From positions 434,001-498,000 of the forward strand of contig NZ_BCTK01000006.1 in NCBI RefSeq assembly GCF_001571245.1: a stretch of DNA of 64,000 nt, in the 5' to 3' direction. The stretch comes from Achromobacter piechaudii NBRC 102461. GTDB lineage: Bacteria > Pseudomonadota > Gammaproteobacteria > Burkholderiales > Burkholderiaceae_B. A program made the translations under genes and the position numbers. Every line of letters begins with the position of its first letter. The first letter of the stretch is position 1. Of this stretch, positions 30,709-39,692 are shown piece by piece. The notes beneath the pieces are model-generated. The model was not told where the DNA came from, ran no database searches, and saw only the letters and a list, made by a program, of their open reading frames with translations.

Positions 30709-31734
30709 ATGACCACGCGTTTTGAAACCATCAAGCAAGAATTGACCGCCCAGCCGCGCAAGTGGCTGGTGACGGGTTGCGCCGGCTTCATCGGCTCGAA
30801 CCTGCTGGAAACGTTGCTCAAGCTGAACCAGACCGTCGTCGGTCTGGACAACTTCGCGACCGGCCACCAGCGCAACCTGGACGAAGTGCGCGGCTCGGTA
30901 TCTGCCGAACAGTGGACCCGTTTCACGTTCGTTGAAGGCGACATCCGTGATCTGGCCGCCTGCCAGCGCGCCACGCAGGGCGTGGATTTCGTGCTGCATC
31001 AGGCCGCGCTGGGTTCGGTGCCGCGTTCGCTGAAAGACCCGATCACCACCAATGAAGTGAACATCGGCGGCTTTCTGAACATGCTGGTCGCCGCGCGCGA
31101 CGCCGGCGTGAAGTCGTTCGTCTACGCAGCCTCCAGCTCGACCTACGGCGACCACCCGGCGCTGCCCAAGGTGGAAGAGAACATCGGCAAGCCGCTGTCG
31201 CCGTATGCCGTCACCAAGTACGTGAACGAGCTTTACGCCGACGTGTTCGCGCGTTCGTACGGCTTCGAAACCGTGGGCCTGCGTTACTTCAACGTGTTCG
31301 GCAAGCGTCAGGATCCGGACGGCGCCTACGCCGCCGTGATCCCGAAGTGGACCGCCGCGATGATCAAGGGCGACGACGTCACCATCAACGGCGACGGCGA
31401 AACCAGCCGCGACTTCTGCTTCGTCGACAACGCCGTGCAGGCCAACCTGCTGGCCGCGATGGCGCCGCCCGAAGCGCGCAACCAGGTCTACAACGTGGCC
31501 GTCAGCGGCCGCAGCACCTTGAATGACCTGTTCGGCTTCCTGGTCAAAGCCCTGGGCAACCAGAACGTGAACTACGGCAAGAAACCGGTCTACGCCGATT
31601 TCCGCGCCGGCGATGTGCGCCATTCCCAGGCCGACGTCAGCAAGGCGGGTCGCCTGCTGGGCTACGTGCCGTCGCACACCGTGCTGCAAGGCCTCGAAGT
31701 GGCCATGCCCTGGTACACGCAATTCCTGCGTTGA
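30709..31734 (+). CDS. tviC: UDP-N-acetylhexosamine(uronate) 4-epimerase (TviC/WbpP-like)
   Basis: The 341-residue extended short-chain dehydrogenase has the NAD motif [17 protein letters not shown] and the catalytic residues in AASSSTYGD and [14 protein letters not shown] (YxxxK). The motif [23 protein letters not shown] is characteristic of TviC/WbpP, which epimerise C4 of UDP-GlcNAc or UDP-GlcNAcA. Together with the dehydrogenase upstream it should give UDP-GalNAcA. The SD AAGGATTT precedes ATG 30709. The stop overlaps the region where the flippase gene begins, so the genes are tightly coupled. Confidence 0.92.
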   Translation: MTTRFETIKQELTAQPRKWLVTGCAGFIGSNLLETLLKLNQTVVGLDNFATGHQRNLDEVRGSVSAEQWTRFTFVEGDIRDLAACQRATQGVDFVLHQAALGSVPRSLKDPITTNEVNIGGFLNMLVAARDAGVKSFVYAASSSTYGDHPALPKVEENIGKPLSPYAVTKYVNELYADVFARSYGFETVGLRYFNVFGKRQDPDGAYAAVIPKWTAAMIKGDDVTINGDGETSRDFCFVDNAVQANLLAAMAPPEARNQVYNVAVSGRSTLNDLFGFLVKALGNQNVNYGKKPVYADFRAGDVRHSQADVSKAGRLLGYVPSHTVLQGLEVAMPWYTQFLR

Positions 31735-31735
31735 T

Positions 31736-33085
31736 TTGAAAGCACTCGTCCGCAAACTCGGCAACATCCACCCGGACCACCAGCGCATCTTCAAGGGCGC
31801 GTTCCGGGTGGCGGTGTTCCTCCTGCTGGGCAAGGCCGCCGGCGCCATCAAAGAGATGGCGGTGGCGTATCGCTACGGCGTCAGCGACGCGGTGGACGCC
31901 TACCAGTTCACGATGACCATGGCCACCTGGCTGCCGGTCACGATCGTGGGCGTGCTGTCGGTGGTGCTCATCCCCGTGCTCGTGCGGCTGCGCCGCGCGG
32001 ACGACAGCGAGCGCGACCAATTCATCAAAGAACTGCAAGGCTGGGTGGCTGCCGCCGGCATCGCGCTGGCCATCGCCACCTGGTTCGCGTGGCCGTATGT
32101 GGTCGAGACATTGGGCAAGGGCTTGCCCGATCGCGTACGCGGCATGACGGGCGACCTGCTCGTGGCTTTCGCGCCGGTCTCGGCCCTGTTGCTGATTGCC
32201 GGCATCAGCGCCGCGCGCCTGCGCGCGCACGAACGCCACGTCAACACCTTGCTGGACAGCGTGCCGGCCGTGGCCACGCTGGCCTGGGTCATGCTGGCCG
32301 TCAACGCCGATGGCGTGGGTCCGCTGCTGTGGGGCACGCTGGTGGGTTACGCCATCCAGACCGTGTGGCTGGCGTGGCTGGCCGCGCGCGCCGACGGCGG
32401 ATTCTGGGGAGCGCCGCGCCTGACGCTGCGCTCGCCGCACTGGCCCGAATTGATGGGCGCGGCCGGCGTCATGCTGATCGGCCAGGTGGCCATGAGCTTC
32501 GTCGGTCCGCTGGACCAGTACGCCGCCGCCAACCTGGGCGCCAACGCCAACGCCACGCTGGGTTACGCCAGCCGCCTGCTGTCGTTGCTGTTGGGCATCG
32601 GCGCGGTGTCGGTCGGGCGCGCCGCGCTGCCCGTGCTGGCCGATGTGCAGGCACGCGGCGATACCGCGCGGGCCCGCAGCATGGCGCTGAAATGGTCCGT
32701 GCTGATGGTGGGCGCGGGCGCGGTGGCCGTGGCCATCGGCTGGGTGCTGGCGCCCTGGGGCGTGTCCGTGCTGTTCCAGCGCGGCGCATTCACCGCCGAA
32801 AACACCGAAGCCGTCGCGCACGTGCTGCGCTGGGGCTTGTTGCAGCTGCCTTTCTATTTTGGCGTGCTGATCCTCGTGCAGTTGCTGGCCAGCCAGAACC
32901 GCTACCGCATCATGGCCGCCATCGCCGTGGCCAATTTCGCGCTCAAGGCCGCGTTGAACACCGTGCTGGCGCCCAAGATGGGCGCGGCTGGCATCATGCT
33001 GGCAACCAGCCTCATGTATGTGCTGTCCTTCGCCTGCTACCTGGTGGTGGCGATGCGCAAGGCTGAACCCAAGGAGGCCGATTGA
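31736..33085 (+). CDS. MurJ/MviN-type lipid-linked oligosaccharide flippase
   Basis: The 449-residue polytopic protein belongs to the MurJ branch of the MOP exporter superfamily. About 12-14 spans are predicted; LSVVLIPVLVRLRRADDSER and GIGAVSVGRAALPVLADVQARGD are typical MurJ-like segments, as is VSVLFQRGAFTAENTEAVAHVL (the FQRGxF motif). In this context it probably flips the undecaprenyl-linked glycan rather than lipid II, replacing a Wzx. No ATG fits the conserved N-terminus; TTG 31736 (KALVRKLGNIHPDHQRIFKG), one base after the tviC stop, is the best start. It has no SD, so translational coupling is likely. The gene stops directly against the next ATG. Confidence 0.85.
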   Translation: MKALVRKLGNIHPDHQRIFKGAFRVAVFLLLGKAAGAIKEMAVAYRYGVSDAVDAYQFTMTMATWLPVTIVGVLSVVLIPVLVRLRRADDSERDQFIKELQGWVAAAGIALAIATWFAWPYVVETLGKGLPDRVRGMTGDLLVAFAPVSALLLIAGISAARLRAHERHVNTLLDSVPAVATLAWVMLAVNADGVGPLLWGTLVGYAIQTVWLAWLAARADGGFWGAPRLTLRSPHWPELMGAAGVMLIGQVAMSFVGPLDQYAAANLGANANATLGYASRLLSLLLGIGAVSVGRAALPVLADVQARGDTARARSMALKWSVLMVGAGAVAVAIGWVLAPWGVSVLFQRGAFTAENTEAVAHVLRWGLLQLPFYFGVLILVQLLASQNRYRIMAAIAVANFALKAALNTVLAPKMGAAGIMLATSLMYVLSFACYLVVAMRKAEPKEAD

Positions 33086-34228
33086 ATGTCCGAAGCCGAC
33101 TCCGGCCGCGCGCTGCGCGTGCTGCTGTTTATCCATTCGCTGCATGGCGGCGGCGCGGAACGCGTTGCTGCTGATCTGAGCGCGCACTGGGCCGGCATGG
33201 GCCGCGAGGTCATGGTTGTGACGCAGGCCAGCGCCGATGGCGACGTCTACGCGCTGCATCCCAAGGTCCGCCGCGAAGTCCTGCACACCGAGGGCGAAGG
33301 CGGCGGGCTGCGTGGCATCTTGAGCAATGTCCGGCGCGTGCGCGCGCTGCGCCGCGTGATCAAGGCGTTCCGTCCCGACATCGTGCTGGGCATGATGACG
33401 ACCGCCTCGGTGCTGTCGGTACTGGCCTGCACGGGCCTGTCCTGCCGCGTGATCGCCACCGAGCATACTCATCCGCCTTCGCAGACGCTGTCGGGCCTGT
33501 GGCAGCGCCTGCGCCGCATGACCTATCCGCGCGCCGCGCGCGTCGTCGCCTTGACGCGCGGCACCGCTGACTGGATCGAACAGCATGTGCCCGGCTCGCG
33601 CCTGGCCGTCATCCCCAATCCGGTGCATTGGCCGCTGCCGCGTGCCGAACCCTTGCTGGTTCCCATCACCGACAACGGCCGCAAGCGCCTGCTGGCCGTG
33701 GGCCGCCTGCATGCCGACAAGGGTTTCGACCTGTTGATCCAGGCGTTCGCCGCCTTGGCCCCGTCGCATCCCGACTGGGATCTGGTTATCCTGGGCGAAG
33801 GCCACGAGCGCGGCGCGTTGCAGGCGCAAGTGGATCAGGCGGGTCTGGCCTCGCGCATCTCGATGCCGGGTCGCGCCGGCAACGTCGGCGACTGGTATGA
33901 CAGCGCTGACCTGTACGTGTTGACCTCGCGCTTCGAAGGCCTGTCCAACACCTTGCTTGAATCCATGGCCAGCGGCCTGGCCGCCGTGTCGTTCGATTGC
34001 GATACCGGGCCGCGCGAGATCGTGCGTGACGGCATCGACGGCGTGCTGGTGCGTCCCAATGGCGATGTGCCGGCGCTTTGCAAGGCGCTGTCCGAAGTAA
34101 TGGAAAATGACGCAAGGCGCCAGCGCATGGCGCAAGCGGCAACCGATGTGCGCGACCGCTTTTCGGCCGCGCGCATCTTGCAGCAATGGCAAGAACTTTT
34201 TGACGGCGTGCGCAAGCCGGGCCGCTAG
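33086..34228 (+). CDS. glycosyltransferase family 4
   Basis: The 380-residue GT-B retaining glycosyltransferase begins LRVLLFIHSLHGGGAERVAADL, the usual GT4 N-terminus that binds the acceptor side. The donor-site motifs are LAVGRLHADKGFDLLIQAFA and the E-x7-E region SRFEGLSNTLLESMASG. No membrane span is seen; it should act at the cytoplasmic face on a lipid-linked sugar. It directly follows the flippase gene (TGA then ATG, no gap). Donor sugar and linkage cannot be told from sequence. Confidence 0.92.
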   Translation: MSEADSGRALRVLLFIHSLHGGGAERVAADLSAHWAGMGREVMVVTQASADGDVYALHPKVRREVLHTEGEGGGLRGILSNVRRVRALRRVIKAFRPDIVLGMMTTASVLSVLACTGLSCRVIATEHTHPPSQTLSGLWQRLRRMTYPRAARVVALTRGTADWIEQHVPGSRLAVIPNPVHWPLPRAEPLLVPITDNGRKRLLAVGRLHADKGFDLLIQAFAALAPSHPDWDLVILGEGHERGALQAQVDQAGLASRISMPGRAGNVGDWYDSADLYVLTSRFEGLSNTLLESMASGLAAVSFDCDTGPREIVRDGIDGVLVRPNGDVPALCKALSEVMENDARRQRMAQAATDVRDRFSAARILQQWQELFDGVRKPGR

Positions 34229-34272
34229 GCCCTGCGGCGCGCCGTTGCTACGGTGACCACGAGAACCTCATC

Positions 34273-36204
34273 ATGTGTGGAATAGTCGGAATTTGGGGCC
34301 CCATCGGGAACAAGGAGCGGTTGCTGGCGGAAAGCTGCCGCCGCATCCGCCATCGCGGGCCGGACAGCAACGGATTCTGGGAAGACCCCGAAGCCGAAGT
34401 GGCGCTGGGGCATGTGCGCCTGGCCATCCTGGACCTGACCGAAGCCGGCCACCAGCCCATGACGTCCGCCTGCGGCCGCTACGTGATGGTGTTCAACGGC
34501 GAGGTCTATAACCACCTGGACATCCGCAAGCAGCTGGAACAATCGGCGCTCGCGCCGTCCTGGCGCGGGCATTCCGACACCGAAACGCTGCTGGCCGGTT
34601 TTACCGCGCTGGGCATCGAGGCCACCCTGCAAGCCGCCGTCGGCATGTTCGCCATCGCGCTGTGGGACCGCGCCTCGCGCAAGCTGATGCTGGCGCGCGA
34701 CCGCATGGGCGAAAAGCCGCTGTACTACGGCTATTCCGGCGCCGAACTGGTCTTTGCCTCCGAGTTGAAGGGCCTCATGCCCATCCCCGGATTCGGCCGC
34801 GACCTGAACCGCAACGCGCTGGCCTCGTTCATGCGCCACAACTACATTCCCGCGCCGCAATCCATCTACCAGGGCATCAACAAGCTGCCCCCGGGCACCT
34901 GGGTGGAATTCACGGCCGACGATACGCGCAGCCGCCGCATGCCGGAGCCGCGCGTGTACTGGTCCGCGCGCCAAGCCGCCGACGCGGCGGCCCGCTCGCC
35001 CTTGTCGTTCGGGTCCGACGCCGAGGCCGCCGAAGCGCTGGAAGGCGTGCTGTCCAAGGCGGTCGGGGGGCAAATGCTGTCTGACGTCAGCCTGGGCGCG
35101 TTCCTTTCGGGCGGCATCGACTCGTCCACCATCGTCGCGCTGATGCAGGCGCAAAGCGCCAAGCCCGTGCGCACGTTCGCCATCGGCTTTCACGAGAAAG
35201 GCTACGACGAGGCGCAGCACGCCAAGGCCGTCGCCACGCATCTGGGCACGGACCACACCGAACTCTATGTCACCGCCGCCGACGCGCTGGCGGTCGTGCC
35301 GTCGCTGGCGGACATGTACGACGAACCGTTCGCCGATTCCTCGCAGATCCCGACCTCGCTCGTCACCAAGATGGCGCGCCAGCACGTCACCGTGGCGCTG
35401 TCCGGCGATGGCGGCGATGAACTGTTCGGCGGCTATTCGCGCTATTTCCGCGTGAACAAATGGTGGCAGCAATGCGAGCGCGTGCCCGCCATGCTGCGCA
35501 AGCCAACCGGCGCGCTGTTGAGCGCAAGCACGCACCTTCCCGGGCGCGGCGCATGGCGCGGCAAGGTCGGCAAGCTGGGCGAACTGCTGCGCACCGATAC
35601 GCGCGGTGATTTCTATCGCCACTTCGTGTCGTACTGGGCCGACCCCACGCAGGTGGTCAAGGGCGGCGTGGAGCCCGTGTCGGAATTCGCGCGCGACATG
35701 CAGGGCTCGACCTTCGAAGCCATGATGAAGCTGGACACGGTCACGTACCTGCCGGACGACATCCTGGTCAAGGTGGACCGCGCCGCCATGGCGGTCAGCC
35801 TGGAAACTCGCGTGCCGCTGATCGACCACCGTGTCTATGAATTTGCGTGGAGCCTGCCGCATCAATACAAGGTGCGCGGCAACACCGGCAAGTGGCTGCT
35901 GCGCCAGGTCCTGCATCGTCATGTGCCGCAGGCGCTGGTGGACCGCCCCAAGCGCGGCTTTGCCGTGCCGCTGGCGGCCTGGTTGCGCGGACCGCTGCGC
36001 GAGTGGGCCGATGCGCTGCTCGACCCCGCGCGGCTGCGCCAGGAAGGCTGGTTCGAACCCGAACCCATCCTGCGCAAATGGCACGAGCACACCTCGGGCC
36101 ATCGCAATTGGGACAGTCATCTGTGGGGCGTGCTGATGATGCAGGCCTGGCTGGATCGTTATCGCGCAGCACCGGATCTGGGAGGAACGTTTGGGAGTCG
36201 TTGA
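34273..36204 (+). CDS. asparagine synthase-like glutamine amidotransferase (WbpS-like, probable sugar amidation)
   Basis: The 643-residue protein has the class II glutaminase domain with the nucleophilic cysteine at position 2 (MCGIVGIWG), HRGPDSNGFW, and the ammonia-forming region VFNGEVYNH. A synthetase domain follows with the PP-loop SGGIDSST (about residue 279) and ALSGDGGDELFGGYSRYF. It is annotated in general as AsnB, but inside a polysaccharide cluster that makes HexNAcA, such enzymes (WbpS in Pseudomonas aeruginosa O6) amidate uronic acid carboxyl groups. That role is inferred from context. It lies 44 nt after one glycosyltransferase gene and 3 nt before the next. Confidence 0.9.
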   Translation: MCGIVGIWGPIGNKERLLAESCRRIRHRGPDSNGFWEDPEAEVALGHVRLAILDLTEAGHQPMTSACGRYVMVFNGEVYNHLDIRKQLEQSALAPSWRGHSDTETLLAGFTALGIEATLQAAVGMFAIALWDRASRKLMLARDRMGEKPLYYGYSGAELVFASELKGLMPIPGFGRDLNRNALASFMRHNYIPAPQSIYQGINKLPPGTWVEFTADDTRSRRMPEPRVYWSARQAADAAARSPLSFGSDAEAAEALEGVLSKAVGGQMLSDVSLGAFLSGGIDSSTIVALMQAQSAKPVRTFAIGFHEKGYDEAQHAKAVATHLGTDHTELYVTAADALAVVPSLADMYDEPFADSSQIPTSLVTKMARQHVTVALSGDGGDELFGGYSRYFRVNKWWQQCERVPAMLRKPTGALLSASTHLPGRGAWRGKVGKLGELLRTDTRGDFYRHFVSYWADPTQVVKGGVEPVSEFARDMQGSTFEAMMKLDTVTYLPDDILVKVDRAAMAVSLETRVPLIDHRVYEFAWSLPHQYKVRGNTGKWLLRQVLHRHVPQALVDRPKRGFAVPLAAWLRGPLREWADALLDPARLRQEGWFEPEPILRKWHEHTSGHRNWDSHLWGVLMMQAWLDRYRAAPDLGGTFGSR

Positions 36205-36207
36205 CGA

Positions 36208-37323
36208 ATGAGAATACTGATGTTGGTCAGTTCCATGCACGCGGGCGGAGCCGAACGGGTGGCCGCCACGCTGGTGAATGCATGGGCCGAACGCGGGGAT
36301 AGCGTCACCTTGACGCCTACCTATTCGTCCAAGGGCACGTGTTTTTATCCGCTGTCGGACAAGGTCGAACTGGCGTGGCTGGCGGATATTGCCGGCACCC
36401 GCGCCTCGGGCGGGATGGCCGCGTTCAAGCGCCTCATGGCCTTGCGCAAGCACATCCGCGACACCCGGCCCGATGTGGTCGTGTCCTTCCTGACCAACGT
36501 GAACGTGGCCGCCATCCTGGCCACGCGGGGCCTGGGCGTGCCCCTGATCGTCTGCGAACGCACCAATCCCGTCGCCGAGACCACCACGGGCACCGTGTGG
36601 CGCAAGCTGCGCCGCCTGCTGTATCCGCGCGCCGACATGGTGACGGTGCAGGCCGAAGACACTGCCGGTCCGTTCTCGCGGCAGGTGCCGGGCATCAAGC
36701 GCCTGGCCGTCATCCCGAATCCCTTGCCTGCGCCCTTGCTGGACGCGCCGCGCGTGATGCAGCGCGAAGGCGACGGTCCGCGCGAGCTGCTGGCCATGGG
36801 CCGTCTGGTGACCGACAAGCGCTTCGACCTGTTGATCGACGTGTTCGCGCAGTTGGCCGACGCCAATCCCGACTGGAATCTGCGCATCTGGGGCGAAGGC
36901 CCCGAACGCGCGGCCTTGGAAGCGCAGATCGCCCGATTGGGCCTGCAATCGCGCGTCAGCCTGCCGGGCCGTACCGAAGCGCCATGGGAAGAGCTGGCGC
37001 GCGGTCAGGCCTTCGTGCTCAGTTCTTTGGTGGAAGGCTTTCCGAATGTGCTGCTGGAAGCCATGGCGCTGGGGCTGCCCTGCGTGGCTTTCGATTGCCC
37101 CAGCGGTCCGCGCGAAATGACGCGTGACGGCCAGGATGCGCTGCTCGTTCCCACGGGCGACCGCGATGCCTTGCGCGATGCGTTGCAACGCGTCATGAGC
37201 GACCCGCTCTTGCGTCGGCAACTGGGCGACCGCGCGGCTTCGGCAGTGCGCCAGCGTTACGCGCTGGCCACCGTGCTGTCGGAATGGGACGAACTGTTCG
37301 ATGCGGTGCGGGAGGGGCGATGA
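36208..37323 (+). CDS. glycosyltransferase family 4
   Basis: This 371-residue GT4 enzyme starts MRILMLVSSMHAGGAERVAATLVNAW and has LLAMGRLVTDKRFDLLIDVFA as its nucleotide-sugar loop and SSLVEGFPNVLLEAMALGLP with the two conserved glutamates. It is similar in design to the enzyme at 33086-34228 and may be a duplicate that has changed specificity. It begins 3 nt after the amidotransferase stop and overlaps the start of the following glycosyltransferase by ATGA (37320-37323). Substrate unknown. Confidence 0.92.
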   Translation: MRILMLVSSMHAGGAERVAATLVNAWAERGDSVTLTPTYSSKGTCFYPLSDKVELAWLADIAGTRASGGMAAFKRLMALRKHIRDTRPDVVVSFLTNVNVAAILATRGLGVPLIVCERTNPVAETTTGTVWRKLRRLLYPRADMVTVQAEDTAGPFSRQVPGIKRLAVIPNPLPAPLLDAPRVMQREGDGPRELLAMGRLVTDKRFDLLIDVFAQLADANPDWNLRIWGEGPERAALEAQIARLGLQSRVSLPGRTEAPWEELARGQAFVLSSLVEGFPNVLLEAMALGLPCVAFDCPSGPREMTRDGQDALLVPTGDRDALRDALQRVMSDPLLRRQLGDRAASAVRQRYALATVLSEWDELFDAVREGR

Positions 37324-38477
37324 GCACCCCGGCTTTGCATGTACTGCATGTGATCACTGGCCTGGGGCAGGGCGGCGCGGAATCCGTGCTGCTGCGCCTG
37401 GCGACCTATCCGGAGCCGGGCGTGACGCACACAGTGGTGTCGCTGACGGACGAAGGCATCTACGGCGAGCGCCTGCGCGCCGCCGGCGTGTCGGTGCATG
37501 CGCTGGGCATGAAGCGCGGGCGAGTCAGCCTGGGCGGCTTCCTGGCGTTGCGCCGCCTCATCGCCAGCTCGCGTGCCGACGTGGTGCAGACCTGGATGTA
37601 CCACGCCGACCTGATCGGCGGACTGGCCGCCCGAATGGCCGGCGTGCGCGCAATCGCGTGGGGCATCCGCAATTCCGGCGAACACCTGGAACGCAGTAGC
37701 CGGTCGGCGCGCATCGTCTTGCGCGCGTGCGCGCTGCTGTCAGGCAGCGTGCCGCGCGCCATCGTCTGCGCGGCCCAGAACGCCGCCGAACGCCATGCCG
37801 AAAAGGGGTATCGACGCGACCGCATGGTCGTCATTCCCAACGGCTATGACCTGTCGCGTTACGCGCCGGACCCCCAAGCCCGCACGCGTATGCGCGCGCA
37901 ATGGGGCCTGTCGGAAGATGCGCCCGTGATCGGCAGCGTTGCCCGTTGGGATCCGCTCAAGGACCACGCCAACCTGTTGCGCGCCGTGGCCGCGCTGGTG
38001 CGCGACGGACGCGATGGCGGCCTGCGCTGTGTGCTGGTCGGGCGCGGCATGACGGCCGACAATCCCGAGCTTGCCGCATTGATCGACAAACTGAACCTGC
38101 GCGACCGCCTGATCCTGGCCGGTCCCAGCGACGACGTGCCGGCCGTGATGAACGGTCTGGACCTGCACGTGCTTTCCAGCTGCGCCGAAGGCTTTCCGAA
38201 CGTGGTGGCCGAGGCCATGGCGTGCGGCGTGTATTGCGTGGTGACCGACGTGGGCGACGCCGCCTACATCGTTGCCGACACCGGCGTCGTGGTGCCGCCC
38301 GAGCAGGCCGAAGCGCTGGCGCGCGGCATCGAAACCGCCCTGTGCGACGTCGCCGCGCGAGGCAGCGGCCGGGCCGGAGAAGCCGGCCGCGCGCGCGTGC
38401 TTGAGAACTTCGACCTGACGCGCATGGTGCAACGTTATCTCGCCGTCTGGCGCCGTATTTCTGGAGCGCAGGCATGA
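37320..38477 (+). CDS. glycosyltransferase family 4
   Basis: The 385-residue product starts MSTPALHVLHVITGLGQGGAESVLL. It carries GSVARWDPLKDHANLLRAVAAL as the donor-binding loop and SSCAEGFPNVVAEAMACG with the E-x7-E motif. The start at 37320 overlaps the stop of the previous gene in ATGA and is preceded by GGGAGGGG, a strong SD. The frame is open 36 nt further upstream, but that part would run inside the previous gene. It acts in the same glycan pathway; linkage unknown. Confidence 0.92.
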   Translation: MSTPALHVLHVITGLGQGGAESVLLRLATYPEPGVTHTVVSLTDEGIYGERLRAAGVSVHALGMKRGRVSLGGFLALRRLIASSRADVVQTWMYHADLIGGLAARMAGVRAIAWGIRNSGEHLERSSRSARIVLRACALLSGSVPRAIVCAAQNAAERHAEKGYRRDRMVVIPNGYDLSRYAPDPQARTRMRAQWGLSEDAPVIGSVARWDPLKDHANLLRAVAALVRDGRDGGLRCVLVGRGMTADNPELAALIDKLNLRDRLILAGPSDDVPAVMNGLDLHVLSSCAEGFPNVVAEAMACGVYCVVTDVGDAAYIVADTGVVVPPEQAEALARGIETALCDVAARGSGRAGEAGRARVLENFDLTRMVQRYLAVWRRISGAQA

Positions 38478-39616
38478 GCCGTCGCCTGATGTTCGTGGTC
38501 AACAACCCTGCGTTCTTCATGTCGCATCGGGTGCCGGTCGCGCTGGCCGCGCAACAGGCCGGCTATGACGTCCACGTGGCCACCATGGATGGTCCGGCCG
38601 TCGCCGAGATCCAGGCGCTGGGCATGACGCATCACGCCATCCCCATGACGCGCAGCGGCAAGCATCCCTTGCAGGAATTGAACACGCTGCGCGCGCTGGT
38701 GCGCCTGTTTCGCCGAGTCCGTCCTGACGTGGTGCACCTGGTCACGATCAAGCCCGTGCTGTATGGCGGCATCGCCGCGCGCCTTGCCCGCGTGCCGGGG
38801 ATGGTCGCGGCGATCTCGGGGCTGGGCTTCGTGTTCCTGTCGAACTCCTTGAAGATGCGGCTGGTGCGGGCCGTGGTGGCGCGCCTGTACCGCGTGGCGC
38901 TTGGCCATCCGAACAGCCGCGTGATTTTTCAGAACGCCAACGACCGCGACCTGCTCAAGTCCCTGGGCGCGGTGCGCGACGAGCAGGTCGTCATGATCCG
39001 CGGTGCGGGCGTGGACCTGGACGCCTATCGCGCCACGCCCGAGCCGCCGTCGCCACCCGTGGTGGTCACGATGGTGGCGCGCCTGTTGCGCGACAAGGGC
39101 GTGCGCGAATTCGTCGAGGCTGCATCGATCTTGCGCAAGCGCGGCCTGCCGGTCACGATGCAGTTGGTGGGTGGGGTGGACGCGGGCAATCCCACGTCGG
39201 CCACGCAGCAAGAGGTCGACGCGTGGCAGCGTGACGGCGCGGTAGAGGCCTTGGGTGAGCGATCCGACATCGCCAGCTTGTACGCGGCCTGCCATATCGC
39301 CGTGCTGCCTTCGTACCGCGAAGGTTTGCCGAAGTCTCTGATCGAAGCCGCGGCCTCTGGGCGCGCGGTAGTGACGACCGACGTGCCCGGTTGCCGCGAC
39401 GCTATCGAACCGGGCAAGACCGGCCTCTTGGTGCCGGTGCGCGATGCGCCGGCGCTGGCAGACGCCATCGCGCGCCTGGTCGAGGACGCCGCGCTGCGCC
39501 AGTCGATGGGCGAGGCGGGCCGCAAGCTGGCCGAAAGCGAGTTCGACATCCGCCGCGTGGCGCGCGTGCACGTCGAACTCTATGAGGCGCTTGAGCAGCG
39601 CGCCGCCCAAGCGTAG
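38474..39616 (+). CDS. glycosyltransferase family 4 (PglA/CapM-like)
   Basis: The 380-residue enzyme begins RRLMFVVNNPAFFMSHRVPV, the N-terminus of the GT4 group that includes PglA, CapM and WbpT-like proteins. Further marks are VVHLVTIKPVLYGGIAAR, MVARLLRDKGVREFVEAA and PSYREGLPKSLIEAAASGR with the conserved glutamates. Members of this group often add GalNAc or GalNAcA residues to lipid-linked glycans, which would fit the UDP-GalNAcA made here. It overlaps the previous gene by ATGA and is the last gene of the visible cluster. No Wzy polymerase or chain-length regulator follows. Confidence 0.92.
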   Translation: MSRRLMFVVNNPAFFMSHRVPVALAAQQAGYDVHVATMDGPAVAEIQALGMTHHAIPMTRSGKHPLQELNTLRALVRLFRRVRPDVVHLVTIKPVLYGGIAARLARVPGMVAAISGLGFVFLSNSLKMRLVRAVVARLYRVALGHPNSRVIFQNANDRDLLKSLGAVRDEQVVMIRGAGVDLDAYRATPEPPSPPVVVTMVARLLRDKGVREFVEAASILRKRGLPVTMQLVGGVDAGNPTSATQQEVDAWQRDGAVEALGERSDIASLYAACHIAVLPSYREGLPKSLIEAAASGRAVVTTDVPGCRDAIEPGKTGLLVPVRDAPALADAIARLVEDAALRQSMGEAGRKLAESEFDIRRVARVHVELYEALEQRAAQA

Positions 39617-39692
39617 CAACCGGTACGAAGGTTCAACAGGGGTTCGCGTTCGCCCATCATCGCCGCCGAAGGCTGCGGCATGACGCGATTCC

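Noticed and set aside
34225..37221. 998-codon antisense open frame under asnB and a glycosyltransferase
   Set aside because: Shadow of conserved plus-strand genes with the usual low-complexity composition.
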